Below are positions 8,953 through 15,468 of a stretch of 64,000 bases of DNA, piece after piece; the first letter of the stretch is position 1; the number at the start of each line of letters is the position of its first letter. A program made the translations under genes and the position numbers. The notes below the pieces were generated by a model. The model was not told the DNA's origin. It did not search any database and saw nothing but the letters and a program-made list of their open reading frames with translations. The stretch lies in assembly GCF_002848265.1 (NCBI RefSeq), contig NZ_CP025422.1, positions 248,001 to 312,000 on the forward strand, in the 5' to 3' direction. The DNA is from Zhihengliuella sp. ISTPL4. Lineage in GTDB: Bacteria > Actinomycetota > Actinomycetes > Actinomycetales > Microbacteriaceae.

Positions 8953-8962
8953 TGTGGATAAC
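8953..8962 (+). promoter_or_regulatory. TGTGGATAAC motif upstream of the pilin-like gene
   Basis: Same ten bases as before tadA and at nearly the same distance from the start codon (49 versus 48 bases). Suggests shared control of the tadABC unit and the pilin/TadE unit. Confidence 0.4.
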
Positions 8963-9001
8963 CTCCGCGGCACGGTGGGTCTCCGATGCACACTGGCGGG
9001 C

Positions 9002-9127
9002 ATGATCTCTCGTGCGCGTTCGATGCTCCGTGCCTTCCACGACGACGAACGGGGCGACGTCCCCGGCTGGGTGCTCGTGACTCTGATGACCGCAGGGCTG
9101 CCAGCGCTAACGCTGTGTGAGTCTTAA
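9002..9127 (+). pseudogene. 5' part of an interrupted Flp/pilin-like gene
   Basis: The first 31-32 codons of a short pilin-like protein: basic start, DDERGDVPGWVLVTLMTAG, then the frame leaves the chromosome-like sequence and runs nine foreign codons into the element before a stop at 9125-9127. The remainder of the gene is found 7.9 kb away at 16970-17056 in the same frame sense. Joined at the shared GG, the two parts give a 59-residue protein with one hydrophobic helix, in the place where a tad locus carries its Flp pilin. The chromosome therefore now encodes only a truncated product. Confidence 0.8.
9095..9097. other. Left attachment junction (attL) of the integrative element
   Basis: The pilin frame reads GCA GGG CTG here, against ACC GGT CTC at the right junction. 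Only GG (or the following CT) is shared, which fits the 2-bp crossover core of large serine integrases. The exact crossover base within GGNCT cannot be fixed by eye. Confidence 0.6.
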
Positions 9128-9181
9128 CCGGGTTTGGCGTTGTCCTAACTGGGATTCGCATGGCGCGGATGAGGTCCGACG

Positions 9182-9219
9182 CGCGCGCGTGCGCACGCCC
9201 TCGCGCGCGCACGCGCGCG
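9182..9219. terminator. Alternating CG hairpin at the left end of the element
   Basis: A perfect 13-bp inverted repeat (CGCGCGCGTGCGC and its complement) around a 12-base loop, placed just after the last leftward gene. It probably ends the element's long transcript; no U-run follows. The purine-pyrimidine alternation could also adopt Z-DNA. Confidence 0.45.
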
Positions 9220-9226
9220 GGACGGG

Positions 9227-9664
9227 TCACACCTTGATCTGTGCGCGGGCGGCCTCAATGAACGCATTACGCTTCGCGAGGCGTTTGTCCTCCAGCGCCT
9301 CAACCAGCCCTTTCAGGTCCGCGGACGCCTTCATCGCATCCTGGAACTCGACAGCGCTCTCATAGACGTCGTCCGGTCCGAGAAGGTGCACGGCGGCGAT
9401 GGCGCGGATCGAATCAGTCGAGACAGTCGAGACCTCCGAGACATCGCCCCGAACAGCCGCACGCATGAAGTTGTCTGTCGCGGCTAGGTGATCCGCGTAG
9501 GCGCGTAGGCGCTGATCGCGCGTCCACTTCGAGTGCTCCCGCACGCTCTGGAGCCATGCCCCGAATAACGCAAACGCTCCGGCGAGGAGGGCGCCACCGA
9601 AGATCGATAGCCAGGTCATCAGCGGCGAGATTGCGGACTCCTCATTTCCGCCTGAGAGGATCAC
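9227..9664 (-). CDS. Single-pass membrane protein, element cargo
   Basis: 145 residues from a GTG that overlaps the stop of the upstream gene (GTGA). An ATG at 9619 is an alternative start that keeps the whole membrane helix. The helix MTWLSIFGGALLAGAFALFG is followed by a charged region (REHSKWTRDQRLRAYADHL) likely to form a coiled coil, then a soluble helical domain. No enzyme motif was seen. Base composition is visibly less GC-rich than the surroundings. It is the last gene of the element, a position where satellites and prophages often carry host-benefit genes. Confidence 0.6.
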   Translation of the reverse strand: MILSGGNEESAISPLMTWLSIFGGALLAGAFALFGAWLQSVREHSKWTRDQRLRAYADHLAATDNFMRAAVRGDVSEVSTVSTDSIRAIAAVHLLGPDDVYESAVEFQDAMKASADLKGLVEALEDKRLAKRNAFIEAARAQIKV

Positions 9665-10266
9665 GAGTCCAGCCCCAGCCCGGGAGGGAAATCTCGAAGC
9701 AACGTTCCGAACAACTCGTGCATGCGCTTCCAGCTCGTGCGGCGCATGAGGCGCTGTCGTGTCCACTCCGGGAACGCCTCGGCGATGAAGGGCTCGATGC
9801 TATCGGCGATTGTGCGTAGATGTTCGGCGATCTTGAGAGCGTCGGGTGGGCTGGTGTATGCAACCTCATTGAGGTCCGCGCCGTTGGCTCGCTGAGAAGG
9901 GCGGGAACTCCTGACGCCGACGTGCGTGCGAGTCGAAGGCACGTACTCCCATCTAGAGTGAACAAAGAAGTTTCGGTGGGGACGCACCGCATCAATGGCG
10001 TTGATGAGCGCGGCTAACTTGGTGATCTGGTGATCAGACAGAGCCACGTTGTATTGCGCAACGCGTGCGCAAAGTTGGCACACGCGGGAGAGGTCTTCGC
10101 CCGCAGTGATGACTGCGCCGTATGGCGAATCGATGAGTGCTGAGAACAGTTCCCGCATGAGGTCTTCTACCCGAGCGGACTCAGCCGCAATCTCCCCGAT
10201 TGCCGCGAGCATCGTTCGGGTCGGTTTGGTCGCTTTCTCCGCCATATTCCGCACTCTATCGGCCAC
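9661..10266 (-). CDS. Hypothetical protein, element cargo
   Basis: Up to 201 residues; starts at GTG 10266 or ATG 10245. Mostly helical. The segment RPHRNFFVHSRWEY (R-H-N-x-x-x-H) is notable because similar RxxxxH-like patterns occur in HEPN-type proteins, but here the match is weak. It is coupled to the membrane-protein gene downstream and has the same lower GC. Function not recognised; the pair could be an accessory or defence module. Confidence 0.6.
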   Translation of the reverse strand: MADRVRNMAEKATKPTRTMLAAIGEIAAESARVEDLMRELFSALIDSPYGAVITAGEDLSRVCQLCARVAQYNVALSDHQITKLAALINAIDAVRPHRNFFVHSRWEYVPSTRTHVGVRSSRPSQRANGADLNEVAYTSPPDALKIAEHLRTIADSIEPFIAEAFPEWTRQRLMRRTSWKRMHELFGTLLRDFPPGLGLDS

Positions 10267-10504
10267 GGAGCCTGACGCCCCCGAACGTGCCGATCAGGCC
10301 CGCGACGCGCCCGTATTCGCCGCATGCTTCGCGGACGGCGAGCGGGCAGGCCGCGCACGTGCTCGGGCGGACGGTCGCGGGGTCGAGGCCGTCACACGGG
10401 ACACGCTCGCCGCGTTCGGTGGCACGAAGGAGGGCGATGCCGAGCGTCCGGGCTTCGTCGTTCCCGCGGTACGTCGAGAGGCGCGGTTCGCTCGGGTCAC
10501 CCAC
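10256..10504 (-). CDS. WhiB-like Cys4 protein, short form
   Basis: 82 residues from a GTG four bases after the upstream stop. Four cysteines lie in the order C-x12-C-x2-C-x7-C (CDGLDP ... CAACPLAVREAC), followed by GTFGGVRLRGR, which matches the G(I/V)WGG turn and basic tail of WhiB transcription factors that hold a 4Fe-4S cluster. Spacing differs from chromosomal WhiBs (about C-x27-C-x2-C-x5-C), so it is a divergent, phage-type member. Its likely role is control of element or host transcription. A long antisense-like frame covers the same bases but lacks these features. Confidence 0.6.
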   Translation of the reverse strand: MGDPSEPRLSTYRGNDEARTLGIALLRATERGERVPCDGLDPATVRPSTCAACPLAVREACGEYGRVAGLIGTFGGVRLRGR

Positions 10505-10508
10505 GGGC

Positions 10509-11438
10509 TCAGTAGTCCGCGCGTTCGAGGAGCGTTCGCAAGCCGTCGAGGTCGAGATGCGCCCACGGTTCCGCGTTCGGGTGCTCGTGGCCTGAGACGG
10601 CCCAGCCGTGCACGCCGTCGAGGTCCGGCTCGTACGGGACGCGGCGGCGCATCGCACGGTCGCCGTCGATGAGGTCGAGCACCACGGAGGCCATCGAGTC
10701 GCCGAACTCGCGGGCGCGTTCGCACGTCGGGCAGAGATGCGCGCGCATCTGTCGTCCGACGCCGCCGAGGCTTGCTGGGTACAGGTCGTGCGGCGTCCAC
10801 GGCGTGGCGGTCCGCTTCGCCATCACGGAGCCGAGCCCGCACCAAGCACAGCCGCCCGTCGGGCAGGCGACGGAGCGAGGTGGCATGCGGTCGGCGAGGT
10901 GGTCGCCGTACTCGTGGCGAATGTCCGCGCGCAGGTTGGGGCTCACGTGTAGCCACGGCTCGGCGGCGGCGGTCCCGCGCGTGGCATCTTCCTCCCGAAC
11001 GGGCGCGAACCGCCGGTGCCAGGATGCGGCGGCTCCCCGCGAGGAGAGCCGGTCGAGGAGCGACAGTAGCCCGTCGGCGCTGTACGTCGCGGCGGGCTCC
11101 ACACCCATCACGGCGAGGGCACGGAACGCCGACGCGATGCGGTGCTGTCCAATGCTCGGCGAGCCAATCATGCGGCGGATGCTGGGGTGCGCGTCCAGAG
11201 TGCGGACGGCATGTGCATCGAGGTCGGCACACGCGGGGCACTGTCCGAACGCGACTTCGGACAGTCCTTCGATCAGCCGACCGCGGGGGTCCATCCTCCC
11301 GGTGACGGTGAACGTCGTCCGAGGCGCTTCGGGGCCGCACGGGGTGCCGCAGTCCTTGCACGCGACGTGTTCGGCATCGGGCAGGCGGCGGATGCCGAGG
11401 GGGAGGGGGCGGGTGTCGGGCGTGGTGGTCGTGGTCAT
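10509..11438 (-). CDS. Cysteine-rich zinc-knuckle protein
   Basis: 309 residues with four CxxC-type pairs: CKDCGTPC near 27-34, CPAC near 67-70, CPTGGCAWCG near 192-200 and CPTC near 236-239. These look like two zinc-ribbon pairs separated by a helical region. No catalytic signature was recognised. The largest gene of the element after the integrase, it sits 13 bases downstream of a short coiled-coil gene. It could bind nucleic acid. Confidence 0.6.
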   Translation of the reverse strand: MTTTTTPDTRPLPLGIRRLPDAEHVACKDCGTPCGPEAPRTTFTVTGRMDPRGRLIEGLSEVAFGQCPACADLDAHAVRTLDAHPSIRRMIGSPSIGQHRIASAFRALAVMGVEPAATYSADGLLSLLDRLSSRGAAASWHRRFAPVREEDATRGTAAAEPWLHVSPNLRADIRHEYGDHLADRMPPRSVACPTGGCAWCGLGSVMAKRTATPWTPHDLYPASLGGVGRQMRAHLCPTCERAREFGDSMASVVLDLIDGDRAMRRRVPYEPDLDGVHGWAVSGHEHPNAEPWAHLDLDGLRTLLERADY

Positions 11439-11451
11439 GGTGTGGGCTCTC

Positions 11452-11715
11452 TCAGAATCGGCGGAGTTCGTCGGGGGTTAGGTCTTGCCAGCCGAGGGCG
11501 CGGGGCGCTTTGGCCTCGGGGGGCGTCTCGGCGGGTTTCGGTGCCGGGGGCGGCGTCGGTGCGGCGGCGGCGCGTCGGCGGGCGGCGCGGGCTCGCTTCG
11601 CTTCGGCCTCACGCTCCGCGCGCTCTTGCTCGGCGCGGCGCTCCGCGGAGGCGGCGAGTTCGGCGCGGAGGAGCGCATGCGACCACGATTCGCCGCGGTA
11701 TCGACGCTCAGGCAT
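11452..11715 (-). CDS. Small charged helical protein
   Basis: 87 residues. A central run of alternating Ala, Arg and Glu (RAEQERAEREAEAKRARAAR) predicts a long single helix or coiled coil, followed by a Pro/Ala linker and a C-terminal GWQDLTPDELRRF motif that could be a docking peptide. The start at 11715 overlaps the end of the upstream gene. The upstream part of the open frame is a shadow of that gene. Confidence 0.55.
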   Translation of the reverse strand: MPERRYRGESWSHALLRAELAASAERRAEQERAEREAEAKRARAARRRAAAAPTPPPAPKPAETPPEAKAPRALGWQDLTPDELRRF

Positions 11716-12046
11716 GGCGGGGCCGTCGGTCGAGGCGGTCGCCGCACACGGCGCGCGCGCCGCGGAAGCAGTACGCGCCAGGAACGGCGTCATGCTCGGC
11801 GCACGAGATGGCGAGGGCGGCGGGCATGACCGCGCTTCGGCTGAGTTCGCTCGTGAGCCGCGCGACGGCGGCGGCGTCCGGCGTGGGGTCCGGCTCGCGC
11901 TCGGCCTGAACCGTGCTCCGATACCGACCCTCGGCCATCTTCTGATAGACCGTCTCGGTCTTCCGGCGGTGTTCGTCCGAGATATAGCCGGGGTGCCGGG
12001 CGAGGTGGATGCGCTCACGGTCATTGTCGGCGGTGCGGTGGCTCAT
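11708..12046 (-). CDS. Small protein with C-terminal zinc-knuckle
   Basis: 112 residues. The end reads C-x10-C-x7-C with AVPGAYCFRG, resembling the CxxC...PGxxC zinc knuckles frequent in actinophage small proteins; the first half is helical and charged. The start overlaps the stop of the upstream gene by four bases. Function unknown. Confidence 0.55.
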   Translation of the reverse strand: MSHRTADNDRERIHLARHPGYISDEHRRKTETVYQKMAEGRYRSTVQAEREPDPTPDAAAVARLTSELSRSAVMPAALAISCAEHDAVPGAYCFRGARAVCGDRLDRRPRHA

Positions 12047-12387
12047 GGTTGGCTCCAGTCGTAGGCGGTGTGGTTCTCGGGGATCGCCGCGAGGGCATCG
12101 GCATGCGCTTCGGCGGCGAGGAGTTCGGCGGCGGCGATGAGGCCGGGCACGGTGCGCTCGCCGGTCGCGCGAGCGTCGAGCGTCGGCGTTGTCGGTGGTC
12201 GGGTGTACACGTCCGCGCCGATGACGGGCCGGGCGTAGCGGCGAGCCTCGGCGAGTGCCAGGCGTTCGCGCACGTCGGTGACGTGAGCCGCACGGGCGGC
12301 GGCTCGGTCGGCGGCGACGCGCTCAGCGGTCACGGCGCGGGCGCGCGCCTCACGCTCGGCGAGGTCCGGCGGTGTGCGTCGTGTCAT
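12043..12387 (-). CDS. Hypothetical helical protein
   Basis: 114 residues from the ATG at 12387, which overlaps the upstream stop (ATGA); an ATG at 12405 is also in frame but lies inside the upstream gene. Ala/Arg/Glu-rich N-terminal helix, then a segment with PVIGADVYTRPP. No recognised motif. Part of the tightly coupled leftward chain. Confidence 0.5.
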   Translation of the reverse strand: MTRRTPPDLAEREARARAVTAERVAADRAAARAAHVTDVRERLALAEARRYARPVIGADVYTRPPTTPTLDARATGERTVPGLIAAAELLAAEAHADALAAIPENHTAYDWSQP

Positions 12388-12644
12388 CGCCATGAGAGCC
12401 CCCACGGCGAGGGGCGATGCGCTTGCACGAGTTCGGCGAGCGCGTTGAGGGCCAGCGTGCGCCGTTCCTCGGGTGTCGCGTCCGGCAGGTATGGCGAGGG
12501 CGTCACGATGCCGAGCACTTCGCGCTTCCTCGCGAGTGCGGCGAGCGCGTCGAGTGCGGCGTCTACGGTTCCCTGCGGTCGCGGGAGGATACCGAGAGCA
12601 TCGCGGATGCGAGCCCCGTCGCGTCGTGCGGGTCGGATCATCAC
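12384..12644 (-). CDS. Hypothetical small protein
   Basis: 86 residues; GTG at 12644 or ATG at 12641, both overlapping the stop of the upstream gene. Basic N-terminus (RPARRDGARIRD) and a predicted helical remainder. Function not recognised. Confidence 0.5.
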   Translation of the reverse strand: MMIRPARRDGARIRDALGILPRPQGTVDAALDALAALARKREVLGIVTPSPYLPDATPEERRTLALNALAELVQAHRPSPWGLSWR

Positions 12645-13087
12645 GTGAGGAGTTCCCTTCGTTCGGTCGGGCTCAGGAGTGCGGCACCGCCGTCGCGAAT
12701 CGTCGCCGCGATGCGGGCCGCGCTGTCAGGGGTCAGGCCGAGGGCATCGCGGCCACGGGCGGCGGCGCGTTCCGAGGTGGCGAGAGTCGCGAGGATCGAC
12801 ATGCGAGGCGTGCCGCGGTTGTTCTGGACGCCGTGCCGGTCGAGGTAGCGAGACAGGAGTTCGCACCGCGCCTCGGCACGTGCCCACGCGGTGAGCGCGA
12901 ACGCGAACCGGTCGAGAGCGAGGTACGGCGCGGCATCGACCGCGGCTTGCACGTACTCGGCGGCGAGCGGGTCTACGATGCCGGAGGAGTGCGCTCCGTG
13001 CGTCACGGCCGCAGTGTTCCCGGGCTCGAACGGCGGGCGGCTCCAGTCGTTCCCGGCGGTGCTCGGGTCGGGGGTCGTGGTCGTCAT
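12641..13087 (-). CDS. Terminase-small-subunit-like protein
   Basis: 148 residues. The N-terminal W-x-P-PFEPGNTAAVTHGAHS pattern is like the GNxxAxxHGxxS start seen in many phage small-terminase and terminase-associated proteins; the rest is helical, ending with ARGRDALGLTPDSAAR, which resembles the C-terminal GLTPxSRxR stretch of P27-type small terminases. In satellites a small terminase redirects packaging to satellite DNA, so the call would matter if correct. No large terminase is present. The assignment is from pattern only. Confidence 0.45.
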   Translation of the reverse strand: MTTTTPDPSTAGNDWSRPPFEPGNTAAVTHGAHSSGIVDPLAAEYVQAAVDAAPYLALDRFAFALTAWARAEARCELLSRYLDRHGVQNNRGTPRMSILATLATSERAAARGRDALGLTPDSAARIAATIRDGGAALLSPTERRELLT

Positions 13088-13623
13088 TGTCTCACCTCGG
13101 TTAGGGGTCGTCGGGCAGGCTCAGCGAGAGACACCGCCGCGCCCGTCGGGATGTCCACGACGTACTCACCGCCCGGCGCGAACGGATGAGCGGGAACGCG
13201 GGCGAGCATCCACTCGGGATCGGCCTCGATCACGTATAGGCACGCCGACGGGCCGTCGTAGCGCTCGCCGTAGAACCGGGCATCGCTCGGCACAGTCGTC
13301 CAACTCAGCCCGCGGCTGTACTCGGGGACGGCGCTCCGGTAGAGGGTTCGGGGCTCTCGCGGGCGCATCTGAGGTGCGCGCGCGCCGCCGTAGAGGTAGC
13401 CGACCTCGCGGAACAGGCGCACCCATTCGTCGCGCGGGAGTTCGCGGAGAGGCCAGCCATTCGGCCCCGCACCTTTCGCCCACGACACGCTCAGGATCAC
13501 GGCCAGGGCGTCAAGTGCGAGGCCGGTGCGGTGGCGGTCGGCGAACAGGTCGGGAAGGTCGGCGGGCGGGCGAGGTCGCCGCCCCTCCTCACGCAGGAGG
13601 GCGAACCATTCGCGCGGTGTCAT
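13084..13623 (-). CDS. Putative ADP-ribosyltransferase-like protein
   Basis: 179 residues from the ATG at 13623, which overlaps the upstream stop. The C-terminal half shows three elements in the order of the R-S-E class of ADP-ribosyltransferases: LYRS with Arg96, GLSWTT with Ser107 and Thr109, and GGEYVVD with Glu153, separated by alternating hydrophobic strands. The N-terminal half (REWFALLREEGRRP) is helical. The usual ExE is GEY here, so only one acidic residue is present. If active, it would modify host or phage protein. An unrelated phage fold is possible. Confidence 0.45.
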   Translation of the reverse strand: MTPREWFALLREEGRRPRPPADLPDLFADRHRTGLALDALAVILSVSWAKGAGPNGWPLRELPRDEWVRLFREVGYLYGGARAPQMRPREPRTLYRSAVPEYSRGLSWTTVPSDARFYGERYDGPSACLYVIEADPEWMLARVPAHPFAPGGEYVVDIPTGAAVSLAEPARRPLTEVRQ

Positions 13624-14216
13624 GGCAGGCTCCAGCCGGTCGGGGCGGTGGCATCGAGAGCGAACATCGGTTCGGGCTCCGGGGCGGGGTCGGGACGAAC
13701 GGGCGCGGCTCGCTCCGGCTTGCGAATCGGCGTCAGGGCGAGGCCGATGACGGCGCGACGCTCGGCGGCGTGCTCGGCGTCCGTCGCGGCTCGGCAGAGG
13801 TCGCACGCGGGCGAGTAGTCGGCGAGGTCGAGCGAGTAGGACACGCGGCGGCGCTCGCTGTTCGTGCCGGTCACGCGGTCACCGTTCGGAGCAGTGCAGG
13901 CCCAGCCGGTCGCGCGCCGACCGCACCGGAAGCATGGCAGGCCAGCCGCGGAGCCTCGCGCTCGCCGCAGACGGGCGTGGATGGCTCCGTACGTTGGCAC
14001 GTCCGCGGCGTACGCCGTCGCGCGGGCCACGAGGCGACGGAACGCGCCGCGATCCGCCCGCTGTGAGGGCGTCAGCGAGCGAACGGGAACGGGTCGGGGT
14101 GATTGGTCGTGCGGGCCGCTCATCGCGTCATAGGGCCGCACAGCGGATCGACCTCGCGCGCGCGGCGTTTCGAGCCCTACGCGCGCGAGGGTCTGGAGGG
14201 GCGAGGGCGCGGTCAT
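13620..14216 (-). CDS. Zinc-binding HNH-like protein
   Basis: 198 residues from the ATG at 14216 (overlapping the upstream stop). Two Cys pairs, CFRCG and CDLC, bracket WACTAPNGDRV and YSLDLADYSPAC; the spacing and YSLDxxDYxPxC resemble the treble-clef core of phage HNH endonucleases, but no catalytic His-Asn-His is evident. It may be a DNA-binding relic of that fold. The C-terminus is proline-rich. Another in-frame ATG at 14126 is possible. Confidence 0.5.
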   Translation of the reverse strand: MTAPSPLQTLARVGLETPRARGRSAVRPYDAMSGPHDQSPRPVPVRSLTPSQRADRGAFRRLVARATAYAADVPTYGAIHARLRRARGSAAGLPCFRCGRRATGWACTAPNGDRVTGTNSERRRVSYSLDLADYSPACDLCRAATDAEHAAERRAVIGLALTPIRKPERAAPVRPDPAPEPEPMFALDATAPTGWSLP

Positions 14217-14377
14217 CGTTCGGTGTCCTCGGGGCAGTCGTCGCACGGCGGGGTTGTCGCGGTGACGGTGTAGGCGTTGAGCACGTGCCACACGTCGTAG
14301 ATCGCGTCCGCGCCGTAGGCGTCGAGGTGTGCCATCACGGCGGTTGCCATCTCGGCCCATGAGGCTTCGCGGCTCAT
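14213..14377 (-). CDS. 54-residue protein with CxxC motif
   Basis: A short gene found by reading the gap between two longer genes: it starts ATG at 14377, overlapping the upstream stop (ATGA), and ends at 14213, overlapping the next start (ATGA). The protein begins MSREASWAEMATAVMAHL, has HLDAYGADAIYDVW and ends with CDDCPEDTER. The double four-base overlap strongly supports that it is translated. Function unknown. Confidence 0.6.
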   Translation of the reverse strand: MSREASWAEMATAVMAHLDAYGADAIYDVWHVLNAYTVTATTPPCDDCPEDTER

Positions 14378-15138
14378 CGCTCCCACCTCGCTACGGCGTC
14401 GGCGAGGTCGTCGCGGTTAGCGAGGAGTGTGAGCCCAAGCGGGAGGTTCCCCGGCATCTCGGCGCGGGCGGCTTCGATGATCGCGGCGGCGCTGTATCGA
14501 CCGCCGAGGCGGCGGGAGAGGACTTCGACGGCGGCGGGGTCGAGTGTCGCGAGTGCGGCGGCTCGGAGCGCTCGCTCGGCGTCAGCCGTAGCGGAGGCGG
14601 ATGCCTCGGCGGCGAGGCGAGCGTCACGGCATCCGATGCAGGGTGGCGGCTCGGCTGTGCCGCGGTGTCGAGGGCATCGAGCATCGGCGAGGGGCGCGCT
14701 CGCGCGCGTCTCCTCCTCTGTGTCTCCTCGGTCCTCCTTGGCTGACCGCTGAGCGGTTACCTTTCCGACCGCTGAGCGGTTACCTTTCTGTCGCTCAGCG
14801 GTCACCTTTCCGCCGTCATTGCTGACCGGTGAGCGGTCACCTTTCTCGGCAAGGGTGAGCGCGTAGCGAGCCGCCCCGGATCGGTTGCCGCCCTCGGCGA
14901 GCACAGCGAGTTTCGCCGCGACGATGGCCGCCGTGGCACGCCTGACCGCCGAGCGCCCGGCGGTGTCGTCATCGCATCCGAGCGCCGCGCACCGGTCAGC
15001 CATCGTGAGGCGTGCCCACGGCGTCGCGTCGCTGTCGCGGGCGCTCAGCGCGAGGCGCACGAGGAGCCGCGTCGGCGCGTGGCCGAGCCCGACACGGTGT
15101 GCCGCATCGAGAGCGGCGGATACGAGAGACGCGCCCAT
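14374..15138 (-). CDS. Winged-helix replication-type protein with in-gene iterons
   Basis: 254 residues from the ATG at 15138. The first ~100 residues (SAALDAAHRVGLGHAPTRLL, then WARLTMADRCAALGC and RRATAAIVAAKLAVL) look like the winged helix-turn-helix of phage replisome-organiser or initiator proteins. The middle is a low-complexity stretch (KGDRSPVS, KVTAERQ, KGNRSAV, KVTAQRS) encoded by four DNA repeats. A CPRH...CIGC zinc knuckle and a helical C-terminal domain follow. An initiator whose origin lies inside its own gene, as in lambda O, is the simplest reading; it is not proven. Confidence 0.55.
   Translation of the reverse strand: MGASLVSAALDAAHRVGLGHAPTRLLVRLALSARDSDATPWARLTMADRCAALGCDDDTAGRSAVRRATAAIVAAKLAVLAEGGNRSGAARYALTLAEKGDRSPVSNDGGKVTAERQKGNRSAVGKVTAQRSAKEDRGDTEEETRASAPLADARCPRHRGTAEPPPCIGCRDARLAAEASASATADAERALRAAALATLDPAAVEVLSRRLGGRYSAAAIIEAARAEMPGNLPLGLTLLANRDDLADAVARWER
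14744..14845. repeat. Four iteron-like repeats inside the winged-helix gene
   Basis: Units at 14744-14766, 14767-14788, 14790-14811 and 14824-14845 with core GACCGCTGAGCGGTTACCTTT; three lie head to tail at 23-bp steps. Each holds a palindrome (ACCGCTGAGCGGT or near). Because 23 is not a multiple of three, units are read in two frames, yet the bases stay alike, so the DNA itself appears selected. Candidate replication origin or operator. Confidence 0.75.
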
Positions 15139-15140
15139 GA

Positions 15141-15347
15141 TCACGCACCGCGGAGGCGGGCGGCGAGGCGGGCGCACTGCTCATCGGTCAGCGGCGGCGC
15201 GGTCGAGAGCGCGCGGGCGATGGCGGCGGCGATGTTCGCCTCGGCGAGGTCGCGGCGACGGTCGGCGATGGCCTCGGGAGGCTCTTTCAGCCGGGACGCG
15301 GTGGCGAGACGCGAGCGCGCTTGGTGCGGGGTCGGGATTCCGGGCAC
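15141..15347 (-). CDS. Small helical protein at the head of the element operon
   Basis: 68 residues. The ADRRRDLAEANIAAAIARAL stretch and PPLTDEQCARLAARL ending match a short protein type commonly found next to integrases in actinobacterial integrative elements; no function is known. It is the first gene after the operator/promoter region and ends three bases before the winged-helix gene starts. It could be an excision factor or transcription regulator by position only. Confidence 0.55.
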   Translation of the reverse strand: MPGIPTPHQARSRLATASRLKEPPEAIADRRRDLAEANIAAAIARALSTAPPLTDEQCARLAARLRGA

Positions 15348-15395
15348 GGCGAACCTTTCGATTCGCCGCGGGATGACTCGCCAACAGTCCGGCTG

Positions 15396-15427
15396 GGGTG
15401 AACTACTTCCGTAAGTCTACGTCACCC
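15396..15427 (-). promoter_or_regulatory. Candidate promoter/operator for the leftward element operon
   Basis: On the minus strand a TAGACT box (15414-15419), the same -10 type used by nearby chromosomal genes, lies inside an inverted repeat GGGTGA-N20-TCACCC. About 60 bases separate it from the first gene. No good -35 was seen. Confidence 0.35.
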
Positions 15428-15468
15428 TCTCAGAAACACCTACTGATCAGGGGAAACCCAAACCGTGG

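Noticed and set aside
9661..10266. HEPN ribonuclease call for the cargo protein
   Set aside because: Only a loose R/H pattern (RNFFVH) is present and the flanking helices do not convincingly match; left as unrecognised.
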